Shown: piece by piece, positions 1-8,023 of the stretch | How positions within the stretch are numbered: position 1 is the first letter of the stretch | Layout: the number at the start of each line of letters is the position of its first letter | From: Roseomonas fluvialis | GTDB taxonomy: Bacteria > Pseudomonadota > Alphaproteobacteria > Acetobacterales > Acetobacteraceae | Reading direction: 5' to 3' | Assembly: GCF_022846615.1 (NCBI RefSeq) | Contig: NZ_AP025637.1 | Span: forward strand, 4,427,001-4,491,000 | Length of the DNA stretch: 64,000 bases | Position numbers and translations under genes: made by a program | The notes under the pieces: generated by a model | The model's database searches: none | Seen by the model: the letters and a program-made list of their open reading frames with translations, nothing else | What the model was told of the DNA's origin: nothing

Positions 1-570
1 GAAGCGCCGCGCATAGGCCTGGAAGGCACCGTGCCGCCCGGCGGTGCGGGCGTAGTCCGCCTGCGCGTCGGCCACCGCGCGCAGTGTCTCGATGGTGTCG
101 AGCTCGTTGCGCCCGATGCGGCGGTCGGCCAGTTCCTGCCCGCCGGCGACGGCATCGAAGCGCCAGGCGCCGCCACGCTGCGCCATCGGGAACGCAAACG
201 GCCAGGCGTCATCACCGATCTGCAGGATGGCGCGGTCGGGGGACGGCCGGACGATCTCGTTCTTCCGATCATAGGCTTCGAGGAAGCGGGTGCGCGCCGT
301 GCGGTCCGCGACCGGGTCGCCGGAGCGGAGGTAGCGATATCCGGCGCTGCCGAGGATCCGCACGCCCTGCGCCTCGCTGCGCGCACGCAGCGCGGCGACG
401 AAGGCCGCGAAGCCCTCCTCCGGCGTGCGGAAGGCCTGCGGCGGGATCGGCCGCGGGGCCTGTGCCGGCTGCTGGGTCTCGGCCGGGGCCGCCGGCGCGG
501 GCGCCTGCGCCATGGCGCCGGTGGCAAGAAGCGCGGCAGCGATGCCGCCGAGGATGCTGGTCCGCAGCAT
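1..570 (-). CDS. DUF2950 family exported protein (3' end cut by window edge)
   Basis: The first 190 codons are visible and run off the left edge of the window. Residues 1-22 look like a signal peptide: a short basic start, an Ala/Leu/Gly core and an Ala-Met-Ala-Gln cleavage region, so the product is probably periplasmic. The region after a Pro-rich linker (FRTPEEGFAAFVAALRA, then GDDAWPFAFP and GQELADRRIGRNELDTI) matches the DUF2950 family as I remember it; its function is unknown. The start is supported by GAGGAG about 8 nt upstream. It lies 11 nt downstream of the DUF3300 gene in the same direction, a pairing that recurs in proteobacteria, so the two are probably co-transcribed and act together in the envelope. 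Confidence 0.85.
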   Translation of the reverse strand, partial: MLRTSILGGIAAALLATGAMAQAPAPAAPAETQQPAQAPRPIPPQAFRTPEEGFAAFVAALRARSEAQGVRILGSAGYRYLRSGDPVADRTARTRFLEAYDRKNEIVRPSPDRAILQIGDDAWPFAFPMAQRGGAWRFDAVAGGQELADRRIGRNELDTIETLRAVADAQADYARTAGRHGAFQAYARRF

Positions 571-581
571 GGCGTGTCTCC

Positions 582-2300
582 TCACCGACGCCCACCACCA
601 CGGCCGCCACCGCGGCCACCGCCGCCGCCGGCACGCGCACCGCCGCCACCGCCTGCCGAGCGGGCACCGCCGCCACCACCGCCGGCCGGTCGCGCGGCCG
701 CGCGCTGATGGGCCTGCGCGCGGGCTGCGGGCTGACCCTGCCGGCTGGCCGCACCGCGGTTGGCCGCGGCACGTTCACGCCCGCCATCGTCCATGCCCTG
801 GAAGCCCTGCGGGGCTTGCCGCGCTGGCTGCTGGGCCGGGCGCGCCTGCGGACGGCCGGCGGCATTGTGCTGGGCGGCCGGGCGCTGCGTGCCACCGCGC
901 TGGGCGGCGCCACCGCGTTCGGCCGCCTGGCCCCCGCCGGGGCGCTGCGCGCCGGCCCCACTGCGGTCACCCACGCCACCACGATCACCTGGGCCACCAC
1001 GTCCGCCGGGACCGCCTGCGCCGCCAAGCCCGCCAGCCCCGCCGGCGCCACCCGGACCACCAACGCCGCCGCGGCCACCAGCGCTGCCGATACCCCCGGG
1101 TCCGCCTGCGCCACCCGGTCCGCGGTCGCCGACGCCGCCGCGGTCGCCGGGGCCGCCGATCCCTTCGCCGCGCTGCGCCTGGTCGACGCGACCGCGGAAC
1201 TGCTCGCGCGACTGGGCGCGGTCGCCGCCGGCCCGGTCGGCGCCCACGCGGTTGCGCACCTCGTCATTGCGGTAGGCCACGCCCTGGCGATGCGTCGTGT
1301 CGTGCCGCCATGTATTGCCGCTGATCTGCCCGCGATTGGCATTGATGTTGTTGTAGCGGTTGGCGTTGACGTTGATGTCGCCACCACCCCAGTTGGCGCT
1401 GCCCCAGCCCCACAGCGACCCGACGATCGCCGCCCCGCCCGCGAAGGCCATGCCGGTCAGCAGCGCGCTGCCCAGGCCCCAGCCGACCGGTGGCGGGTAG
1501 GAGTACGGCGGACTCTGCGGATAGGGCCAGGTGCCATAGACTTGGTTCGGATCGTAGGCCGGCACATAGACCGTGTCGGGCTGCGTCGGCGCGATGGTGA
1601 TGACCTGCGGCGGCGGCGCAACCGCTGGCGCCGCCGCGCCGGGCGCCGGCGGCGGTGCGACGTTCTGGGTCACGTTCACCGTCTGCTGCGGTCCCGACTG
1701 CAGCGCGCCGTTCGCCTGGGCACGGCCACGCAGCACCTGGATCGCGTTCATCACGTCCTGCTGCTGCGCCAGCACAGCGTCGCCAACCTGCTGCGTCCAT
1801 TCCAGCTGGTCGTTCATCAGCGTCAGGACGTCGGGGAACGGCACCAGCGACTTGACCGACGGATCCCAGGACTGTGCGACGAGCGCCTGCGCGAGCGCCT
1901 CGCCACGCAGCGCGCCATTCTGCCCCTGGCCGAGCCAGCGCTTCGCTTGCACCACCTCCAGTGGGTAGGTTGACGCCATCAGCATCTGCATCAACAGGTC
2001 GTCGGGATAGAGCGCGATCGGCGCGAGCAGTTGCTCGAGCTGCGCCTGGGTCAGGCGGTCCCCCTGCGCTGTCGGCACAACGGGGCGCGGCGCCGCAGCC
2101 GGTGGCGTCTGGGCGGCCGCCGGAGGCACCGCCGGCCCCAGCGTGGTGACCGCCCCGAGGCCCATGCAGAAGACCATCGCCAGCAGTCGCACGCGGAGCG
2201 GGAGCGACGATGCGGCGGCGACGGCCCCCCGGTACGCCAACGCGCCCGGCTGCGGTCCTGGATCGCGCGCGGATGCCGGACGGGCCCGGAGGTCGTTCAT
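582..2300 (-). CDS. DUF3300 family exported protein with Gly-rich tail
   Basis: A 572-residue protein. A hydrophobic segment at about residues 38-58 ending in PPAAAQ suggests export. Residues about 80-270 carry the DUF3300 signature (LTQAQLEQLLAPIALYPDDLL, VVQAKRWL, WDPSVKSLVPFPDVL, and YVPAYDPNQVYGTWPYP). A short Gly/Ala-rich hydrophobic stretch follows, and the C-terminal 200 residues are low-complexity Gly/Arg/Pro repeats of GG-x-GG type. Function is unknown; the family is usually found with DUF2950. The ATG overlaps the upstream gene's stop (ATGA), which supports this start although a Met nearer the hydrophobic segment (about residue 42) would give a more ordinary signal peptide. The disordered tail is unusual in length and may be a surface or binding region; that is inference. 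Confidence 0.88.
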   Translation of the reverse strand: MNDLRARPASARDPGPQPGALAYRGAVAAASSLPLRVRLLAMVFCMGLGAVTTLGPAVPPAAAQTPPAAAPRPVVPTAQGDRLTQAQLEQLLAPIALYPDDLLMQMLMASTYPLEVVQAKRWLGQGQNGALRGEALAQALVAQSWDPSVKSLVPFPDVLTLMNDQLEWTQQVGDAVLAQQQDVMNAIQVLRGRAQANGALQSGPQQTVNVTQNVAPPPAPGAAAPAVAPPPQVITIAPTQPDTVYVPAYDPNQVYGTWPYPQSPPYSYPPPVGWGLGSALLTGMAFAGGAAIVGSLWGWGSANWGGGDINVNANRYNNINANRGQISGNTWRHDTTHRQGVAYRNDEVRNRVGADRAGGDRAQSREQFRGRVDQAQRGEGIGGPGDRGGVGDRGPGGAGGPGGIGSAGGRGGVGGPGGAGGAGGLGGAGGPGGRGGPGDRGGVGDRSGAGAQRPGGGQAAERGGAAQRGGTQRPAAQHNAAGRPQARPAQQPARQAPQGFQGMDDGGRERAAANRGAASRQGQPAARAQAHQRAAARPAGGGGGGARSAGGGGGARAGGGGGRGGGRGGGRR

Positions 2301-2572
2301 GCGCGGCCTCGCGCAGCGTGGATCATGCTGCGCATCTCGGCTTCCAGCTCCCGCACCAGGCGTTGGTAGTCCGCGACCTCAGGCCGTGGCGTTTCGCAGG
2401 CGAGGCGCCCGAAGGTCGCAAGACCCTCGCACGCCAGACGATAGTCCTCGCAGGCACTGCGAAAGGCGCGATCCGCGAGAAAGAGCCGCCGGATGAAGGC
2501 GACATGCTCGGGGAAGGCGGCGAGCGCACTCGCCAGGTCCGGGCAGGGAGCGGTCGCAGACCCCATCGCCAT
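2297..2572 (-). CDS. small hypothetical protein, first gene of the DUF3300/DUF2950 operon
   Basis: A 91-residue, probably all-helical soluble protein without signal peptide or membrane segment. I do not recognise the family. It contains a repeated Arg/Glu/Leu helical pattern (LVRELEAEMRSMIHAARGRA at the C-terminus) and three internal Cys. GAGGAACC just before the ATG is a good ribosome site, and its stop overlaps the DUF3300 start by 4 nt, so translation is probably coupled. The position at the head of an envelope-protein operon is the only clue to its role. Confidence 0.62.
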   Translation of the reverse strand: MAMGSATAPCPDLASALAAFPEHVAFIRRLFLADRAFRSACEDYRLACEGLATFGRLACETPRPEVADYQRLVRELEAEMRSMIHAARGRA

Positions 2573-2628
2573 GGTTCCTCCGCAGCGCAGCCCATGTATC
2601 GCGCTGCCCGCGCAGGCACCGGGAGTAC

Positions 2629-2643
2629 GTCACAGTGACATAC
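2629..2643 (+). promoter_or_regulatory. conserved 15-bp site, copy 1 of 3
   Basis: GTCACAGTGACATAC lies in the divergent gap between the small gene at 2572 (minus) and the TPR gene at 2791 (plus). It matches sites at 4392 and 7864 at 12 of 15 positions (consensus GTCACMGTRAYWTAC) in the same orientation. It reads like two 6-bp direct half-sites (GTCACA, GTGACA) plus TAC. A binding site for an unidentified activator is inferred. Confidence 0.5.
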
Positions 2644-2790
2644 GGCGCATGGGGCGGCCCGACGCACTCGCGCAACAATTCACGGCTTTGGCGCGCGCCC
2701 TGGGCGACGCCGCAAATGGCGACACGGCCCGCGATTCACGATATCGTGGCCTCAAGGAACGCGACGTTCCATCATCGGGGAAGCACTGAG

Positions 2791-4374
2791 ATGAGCGTCC
2801 TCGCGCCAGACACGGTTCGCGCGGAGTTGGAGCGGATCCTGGCCTCCGCTGCCTTCGATGCGTCCCCGCGAAACCGGCAGTTCCTGCGCTACGTCGTCGA
2901 GGAAACGCTGGCTGGCCGGGCCGAGCGCATCAAGGGCTACACCGTCGCGACCTCGGTGTTCAGTCGCCAGGCCGATTTCGACCCGCAGGTGGATTCCATC
3001 GTGCGCATCGAGGCCGGGCGGCTGCGCCGCGCACTCGAACGCTTCTACCTGATGGCGGGACCGGGAGAGGGACCGCGGATCAGCATTCCGCGTGGGTCCT
3101 ATGTTCCCGTCTTCGACGCCGACCCCTGGCCGGCAACGGGCGGCCCGGGCCTGGCGTTCTGCCGGCGCGCGCCCGCCATCCTCGTCCGCCCCTTCGACGA
3201 GGAAGGCGACCAGTCGGCATACCCCCATTTCACGCGCGGCTTCGCGCGCCAGATCCTGGTTGGCCTGACGCGCTACACCGAACTCTTTGTCTTCGGTGCC
3301 GAGACAGCCCTGTCCGGCGAGGCCGGCGCCGCGGGGCTCGACCCCGATTACCTGCTGACCGGCGGCACCAGCCTCGCGGCGGATCATTTCCGGGCGGATC
3401 TGCTGCTGACCGAGGTCCGGACAGGCCGCTGCGTGTGGGGTGAATCCTTCACGCGCCGGCTCGACCCCGCCGAGATCCTGCACGCACGCGACGACGTGGC
3501 CTCGGCCGTGGTGCGCCATCTCGCGCAGCCCTATGGCGCGCTCTTTGCCCACAAGGCACAGGAGGTAGAGGGGCGGCCTGGCAGCGATCTGACCGCGCAT
3601 CACTGCGTCATTCGCTTCTACCAGTACTGGCGAACCTTCGACCGCGCGATGTTCGACCTGCTGCGCGACGACCTCGAACGCGCGACGCAGCGCGAGCCCG
3701 GCTTCGCCGATGCCTTCGCCTGCCTGTCGCTGCTCTATGTCGACGGCTACCGCTATGGCTACGCGACGCCACACGAAGGCGGGGGGTCCCTCTCGCGCGC
3801 GCTCATCCTCGCCCGCCGTGCGGTCGACCTCGCGCCCTTGTCGAGCCGCAGTCACCACGCGCTGGGCATGGCGTACTGGTTTCAGCGCGACGTCTCGAGC
3901 GCGCTGGCGGCGCTCGAGACCGGGCTCGACCTCAATCCGAACGACACCGACGTCATGGCCGAACTCGGCATCCGCTGCGCGATCCTCGCCGACTGGAACA
4001 GGGCCGTTCCCCTGCTCGAGGGCTCCTATGCGCGCAATCCGGCGCAGCCCTCGGGCTATCGGATGGGGCTGGCGCTCTGGCATTTCTGGCATGGCCGCTT
4101 CGACGCGGCGCTGCAGGAGGCCCGCAAGGTCGATGCGCCGAGCGTCGCCTACGGCCATGTCGCGGTGGCCGTCGCGGCTGCCGAACTCGGCATGCGGGAG
4201 GAAGCGGCGCGCGCCATCGACGCGCTGCGCCGCATCCAGCCCGACTACCTTTCGCGCGCTGAGGCAGACCTGGTGGGACGCAACCTCCATCCGCGCCTGG
4301 TACGGATGATGACCGACGGCCTGGCGAAGGCAGCCGCGGCCGATGCAGCACAGCCCCTGACCGGCACCGGATGA
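2791..4374 (+). CDS. TPR protein with winged-helix-like N-terminal domain
   Basis: A 527-residue soluble protein. The N-terminal ~100 residues (VRAELERILASAAF, RNRQFLRYVVEETLAGR, VFSRQADFDPQVDSIVRIEAGRLRRALERFY) match a domain found at the start of many TPR proteins loosely annotated as adenylate-cyclase-like; I see no cyclase catalytic domain. A middle domain of about 150 residues resembles the TolB/FlgO-like region of that architecture, and residues about 290-510 form helical TPR-type repeats. The start was placed at the ATG after GGGGAAGCACTGAG; an open frame continues upstream to 2635 but would cross the conserved site at 2629-2643. It is probably a scaffold or regulator, unproven. Confidence 0.8.
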   Translation: MSVLAPDTVRAELERILASAAFDASPRNRQFLRYVVEETLAGRAERIKGYTVATSVFSRQADFDPQVDSIVRIEAGRLRRALERFYLMAGPGEGPRISIPRGSYVPVFDADPWPATGGPGLAFCRRAPAILVRPFDEEGDQSAYPHFTRGFARQILVGLTRYTELFVFGAETALSGEAGAAGLDPDYLLTGGTSLAADHFRADLLLTEVRTGRCVWGESFTRRLDPAEILHARDDVASAVVRHLAQPYGALFAHKAQEVEGRPGSDLTAHHCVIRFYQYWRTFDRAMFDLLRDDLERATQREPGFADAFACLSLLYVDGYRYGYATPHEGGGSLSRALILARRAVDLAPLSSRSHHALGMAYWFQRDVSSALAALETGLDLNPNDTDVMAELGIRCAILADWNRAVPLLEGSYARNPAQPSGYRMGLALWHFWHGRFDAALQEARKVDAPSVAYGHVAVAVAAAELGMREEAARAIDALRRIQPDYLSRAEADLVGRNLHPRLVRMMTDGLAKAAAADAAQPLTGTG

Positions 4375-4391
4375 CGGGAGCTGCCGCGCAC

Positions 4392-4406
4392 GTCACCGTA
4401 ATTTAC
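4392..4406 (+). promoter_or_regulatory. conserved 15-bp site, copy 2 of 3
   Basis: GTCACCGTAATTTAC lies 112 nt upstream of the gene at 4519 that leads into ppk2. A TAGGAT -10-like hexamer begins at 4452, 60 nt from the start of the site. The copy at 7864 has TATGGT 59 nt from its start. The matching spacing suggests an activator bound near -65, which is inference. Confidence 0.55.
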
Positions 4407-4518
4407 CGCAACCGGCCACACGCCTCGCAGCACGCCGGCTGCCACCGCCGCTAGGATGTTCGCAGGATGATCTCCACCGGTCACCGGCCGGCAGGGTGAC
4501 ACGGAAGGAACTGCCGAC

Positions 4519-4974
4519 ATGGCTCTCGACGCATCGAACCTGAGTGTCCAGGCGATCTGGGATACGATCGCTCAGAAGCGGAAGCACGCGACGGACGAAC
4601 GGCTGGCTGCCGAGGCCGCGGCAAAGGCCGAGCGCGAAGCGCTGCGCGAGGCCTTCAACGAGCGCCAGGTGCAGCCCGAGGCGCTGGAGCGCCTGGCGGC
4701 GGTGGTCCGCCGCGCCGTCGAGAACGGCGAGAAGCGCGTCCAGGTGCTGCAGTTCCCCTCGGAATGGCTTCCGGATTCCGGACGCGGCATCACCAGCCAC
4801 GACCCCCATTGGTACGAGCGGCTCGATGGGTTTCCGAAGCGCGCTTACGACTACTACCTGAAGGAGTTGCAGCCCCGCGGCTTCCAGCTGCAGGTCGAGA
4901 TTGTCGACTGGCCCGGCGGCATGCCGGGCGATTGCGGCTGGTTCCTGAGCTGGAAGCACCCCGAGGAAGACTGA
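4519..4974 (+). CDS. hypothetical protein upstream of ppk2
   Basis: A 151-residue cytoplasmic protein I cannot name. Residues 15-75 are strongly charged and helical (AEAAAKAEREALREAFNERQ), a likely coiled coil. Residues 80-151 form a compact domain with aromatic motifs (FPSEWLPDSGRGI, WYERLDGFPKRAYDYYLKEL, DCGWFLSWKHPEE). GGAAGGAACTGCCGAC before the ATG gives a ribosome site. It sits 42 nt upstream of ppk2 in the same direction and behind one of the three conserved 15-bp sites, so it is likely co-expressed with polyphosphate kinase 2. Confidence 0.75.
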   Translation: MALDASNLSVQAIWDTIAQKRKHATDERLAAEAAAKAEREALREAFNERQVQPEALERLAAVVRRAVENGEKRVQVLQFPSEWLPDSGRGITSHDPHWYERLDGFPKRAYDYYLKELQPRGFQLQVEIVDWPGGMPGDCGWFLSWKHPEED

Positions 4975-5016
4975 GCGCGCCCCTCGGCCACGCCACGGAA
5001 CCAGGAGGACGCCGCG

Positions 5017-5925
5017 ATGTCCAAGAAGGACAAGAAAGACAGGCGCGCCCAGGACGCCGCGCCGACGCACCCGCCGGCCCCCGCGAAGCAGGTGGCCCGG
5101 GGCAAGGACGCCCCGCCCTTCAAGCCGGACGGCAAGCTCAGGCGCAAGGCCTACGAGACCGCGCTGTCCGACCTGCATGTCGAACTGGTGAAACTGCAGA
5201 TTTGGGCGCAGGAGGCGGGCGCGCGCGTCTGCATCGTCTTCGAAGGCCGCGACGGCGCCGGCAAGGGCGGCAGCATCAAGGCCATCACCGAGCGCGTCAG
5301 CCCCCGCGTCTTCCGTGTCGTCGCCCTGCCCGCACCGACCGAGCGCGAGAAATCGCAGATGTACATCCAGCGCTATATGCAGCACCTGCCCGCCGCGGGG
5401 GAGATCGTGATCTTCGACCGATCCTGGTACAACCGTGCCGGCGTCGAGCGCGTCATGGGATACGCCGACGACCAGCATGTGCGGTACTTCCTGGACATGG
5501 CGCCCGGGGTCGAGAAGGCCATGGTCGATTCCGGAATCATCCTGCTCAAGTACTGGCTCGAGGTGAGCATGGAGGAGCAGACGCGCCGGCTCGCCGCGCG
5601 GATCGACGATGGGCGGAAGCTATGGAAGCTCTCGCCGATGGATCTCAAGTCCTACAGCCGCTGGTACGACTATTCGCGCGCGCGCGACGACATGTTCAAG
5701 GCGACGGATTCGTCCTGGGCCCCCTGGTACGTGGTGCATTCGGACGACAAGAAGCGCGCGCGGCTGAACATCATCCGCCACCTGTTGCGCCACATCCCCT
5801 ACCAGGCGCCCAGGCGCGACAAGGTGGCGCTGCCCAAGCGCCAGAAGCCGGGGGACTACGTCGAGCCGGACTACCCCTGGAAGGTGATCGCCGACACGCT
5901 GGGAGCGCCGCCGAGCAGCGGGTGA
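5017..5925 (+). CDS. ppk2: polyphosphate kinase 2 (PPK2)
   Basis: A 302-residue cytoplasmic enzyme of the usual one-domain PPK2 length. It transfers phosphate between polyphosphate and nucleotides (ATP/GTP pools); the direction and nucleotide preference cannot be read from sequence. The P-loop is GRDGAGKGG at 77-85, the Walker B/lid region is FDRSWYNRAGVE at 133-144, and the conserved LSPMDLKSYSRWYDYS block follows. The first ~40 residues are a basic, Pro/Ala-rich extension (MSKKDKKDRR) that may be disordered or bind polyphosphate. AGGAGG lies upstream of the ATG. It is followed by a strong bidirectional hairpin and the convergent DUF2252 gene. Confidence 0.95.
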   Translation: MSKKDKKDRRAQDAAPTHPPAPAKQVARGKDAPPFKPDGKLRRKAYETALSDLHVELVKLQIWAQEAGARVCIVFEGRDGAGKGGSIKAITERVSPRVFRVVALPAPTEREKSQMYIQRYMQHLPAAGEIVIFDRSWYNRAGVERVMGYADDQHVRYFLDMAPGVEKAMVDSGIILLKYWLEVSMEEQTRRLAARIDDGRKLWKLSPMDLKSYSRWYDYSRARDDMFKATDSSWAPWYVVHSDDKKRARLNIIRHLLRHIPYQAPRRDKVALPKRQKPGDYVEPDYPWKVIADTLGAPPSSG

Positions 5926-6026
5926 CCCGCGGCGGATGCGGGAAGCCCGCATGCCGGGTCATGAGGCGCAACCTGGCATGCGCTTCGCGGTGCGCGCGCG
6001 GGATCCACTGGCCGGCCCAGGCAGGC

Positions 6027-6056
6027 GGACCGCGGATCGATGACGATCCGCGGTCC
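6027..6056. terminator. bidirectional hairpin terminator between ppk2 and the DUF2252 gene
   Basis: A perfect 12-bp inverted repeat (GGACCGCGGATC / GATCCGCGGTCC) with a 6-nt loop lies in the 136-nt gap between two convergent stops (5925 and 6062). There is no long T tract, as is common at this GC content. Confidence 0.8.
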
Positions 6057-6061
6057 GAGCA

Positions 6062-7501
6062 TCACGCCTCGGTATGCACCTGCACGGTGCCCTTGCGCAC
6101 CGCCGCCTTCAGCGCCGCGTGGTCACGCTCGGCCTGGTCGGCATAGGACAGGGCGAACTGCCCCATCGCCTCGTCGAACTGGGCACCGGCCCCGAGATAG
6201 CCGGCGATGCCGCTCACCTCAGCGCTCTTGGCGTGGGCGCGCGCCAGCGTCCAGCCGCAGAGCTTCGCGTAGAGCGTCAACAGTTCCTCGTCGAACGTCT
6301 CCACCAGCGGCTTGATCTTCGCGTCGCGCAACTGGCGCACATAGAAGTGCCGGCCGTTCGGCGCCGTCACCCAGCCCAGGAACACGTCCGAGGCCGGTTG
6401 CGCCAGGCGCTGGCCGAACACCACGCGTTCGCCATGGTGTGCATGGTGGCTCGGGCCGGCATGGGGTTCCAGCACCGAGGCCACCGCCTCCTTGAACTGC
6501 AGGAAGAGCGGATCGTTCGAGGCCGACATCATCAGCATGATCCAGCAGCGCCGGCCGACGCTGCCCACGCCCACCACCTTGATCGCCGCATCGACCACCC
6601 GGTAGCGGTCGAGCAGGGCGCGGCGGTCCTCGCTCAACGTCGCGCGGTAGGCGGCGAAGACCGAGTCCAGCGCTTCGTTGAAATCCTTCGCGCGCGTCAC
6701 ATCCGGGTGGAAGATCAGCGGTGGCGTGTCGCGAATGGCAGCACGCCCGCCGACCACGCCGGCGAGCTTCGGGAAGTCGAGTTCCGAGCCACTGCCCGAA
6801 GCCGCCTTCTCCAGGCGAGATTTGATGCGCGCCTGGACCTCCGCCGGGACCATGTCCATGATATCTTCCGCCGTCAGGCGCGCGTACCAGACTTCGAGCG
6901 GATCCATCTTCGCGTAGTCGCGCAGGCGCTTGCGGTAGCTGCGCGCGCAGGTCTCGGCCGCCTCCTGCCCCACCTTGTCGGACAACCCATTCGAGCGCGC
7001 CGCCAGCACGAAGGAGGCGACGAGCCGCTTCACATCCCACTCCCAGGGCGCCGGTAAGGTCTCGTCGAAATCATTGATGTCGAACAGGATGTTGCGCTCC
7101 GGCGTGGCGAAGCCGCCAAAGTTCATCAGGTGGCAGTCGCCGCACGCCTGTACGCGATGGTCGGTCGTCGGCGTCCGCGCGAGGTCCGCCGCCATGATCG
7201 CGGCCGAGCCGCGAAAGAAGGCGAAGGGCGATTGCAGCATGCGGCCGTAGCGGATCGGCACCAGTTCCGGCAGGCGCTCGGAATCCGATTCCTGCAGCAG
7301 GGCGATCGGGTCCTGGCGGTCGGCCGGTCGCTTCCAGGCCGCGTGGGCCGTGCGCGGCATGGTGGCGCGGAGTGCCTTGCCGGCTTCCATGCGCTCGACG
7401 ATCGAGGCGCCATGCGCCCCGGTCGCCGCCGGTGCCGGTTGTGGCGTTCCTCCCGCCTGCGCCGCCTGCTGAGCCGGGCGGTGCTTGGTGCCCCTCTTCA
7501 T
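6062..7501 (-). CDS. DUF2252 family protein
   Basis: A 479-residue cytoplasmic protein of the DUF2252 family, whose fold is thought to be kinase/phosphotransferase-like; the substrate is unknown. Recognisable blocks are VPIRYGRMLQSPFAFFRGSA, CGDCHLMNFGGFATPERN and FDINDFDETLPAPWEWDVKR, which are the family's most conserved parts. The first ~40 residues are basic and Ala/Gln-rich. I placed the start at the ATG at 7501 because GAGGAG lies 7 nt before it; a GTG at 7522 in the same frame would have that Shine-Dalgarno inside the gene. It faces the DUF3141 gene across 522 nt and shares the hairpin terminator with ppk2. Confidence 0.9.
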   Translation of the reverse strand: MKRGTKHRPAQQAAQAGGTPQPAPAATGAHGASIVERMEAGKALRATMPRTAHAAWKRPADRQDPIALLQESDSERLPELVPIRYGRMLQSPFAFFRGSAAIMAADLARTPTTDHRVQACGDCHLMNFGGFATPERNILFDINDFDETLPAPWEWDVKRLVASFVLAARSNGLSDKVGQEAAETCARSYRKRLRDYAKMDPLEVWYARLTAEDIMDMVPAEVQARIKSRLEKAASGSGSELDFPKLAGVVGGRAAIRDTPPLIFHPDVTRAKDFNEALDSVFAAYRATLSEDRRALLDRYRVVDAAIKVVGVGSVGRRCWIMLMMSASNDPLFLQFKEAVASVLEPHAGPSHHAHHGERVVFGQRLAQPASDVFLGWVTAPNGRHFYVRQLRDAKIKPLVETFDEELLTLYAKLCGWTLARAHAKSAEVSGIAGYLGAGAQFDEAMGQFALSYADQAERDHAALKAAVRKGTVQVHTEA

Positions 7502-8023
7502 CGGAATGCTCCTCAGCCTCACACGAGACGCAATCTGGGATCATCGCAGATTTCAGGTGGAATGTGACACCGACATTACCGACCCGTGCGTTGATCAGGA
7601 TCAACGCCCGAAGCGCGCACGTCTGCTCCCCTGTCTCCTGCGCCGCCGGTTGCGAGGCGCGAGATCACCCTCCCCGCCCCCGACTTTGCAGGCCTTCGGC
7701 TGGAGATCATGGATGGGCTTGCCCGCTGCCTGTCACCGTCCTGCGTCGCCGGGCACGCTGCGGCCGCGCCCGTCGCGCGGGGCAGCACATGCCGCCTGCC
7801 GGCACAGGCGGGCCTGCCCGCACCTCCCTGGTGACCCTGCCATGGTGGTGGAGCCCGCAGAATGTCACCGTAACTTACGCCGGCCGGACATCGTCGCGCG
7901 GCGGCATCGGCCCGGACCCTGCTATGGTGGACGGCCAACGTGCCGGTCAGCGGGGCGGGCCGCCCTCCTCGCATCTTGGCCACCCCCCACGCCCCGCTGG
8001 TCGCGCGCGGCAGGAGAACGCCG
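7502..8023. other. 522-nt divergent intergenic region
   Basis: No convincing gene. It holds the third conserved site (7864-7878), a partial copy GTCACCGT at 7732-7739, and a looser relative near 7564-7579 (GTGACACCGACATTAC). It therefore probably contains the promoters of both the DUF2252 gene and the DUF3141 gene. Confidence 0.6.
7864..7878 (+). promoter_or_regulatory. conserved 15-bp site, copy 3 of 3
   Basis: GTCACCGTAACTTAC differs from the copy at 4392 at only one position. It is 145 nt upstream of the DUF3141 start, with a TATGGT hexamer at 7923-7928 as a possible -10 element at the same relative distance as in copy 2. Confidence 0.55.

Noticed and set aside
582-1160. DNA tandem repeat or CRISPR-like array
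   Set aside because: The repetitiveness is that of codons for a Gly/Arg-rich protein tail (DUF3300). There are no regular repeat-spacer units. No CRISPR array was seen anywhere in the window.
7732-7739. Fourth copy of the conserved 15-bp site
   Set aside because: Only the first eight bases (GTCACCGT) match; the rest diverges.
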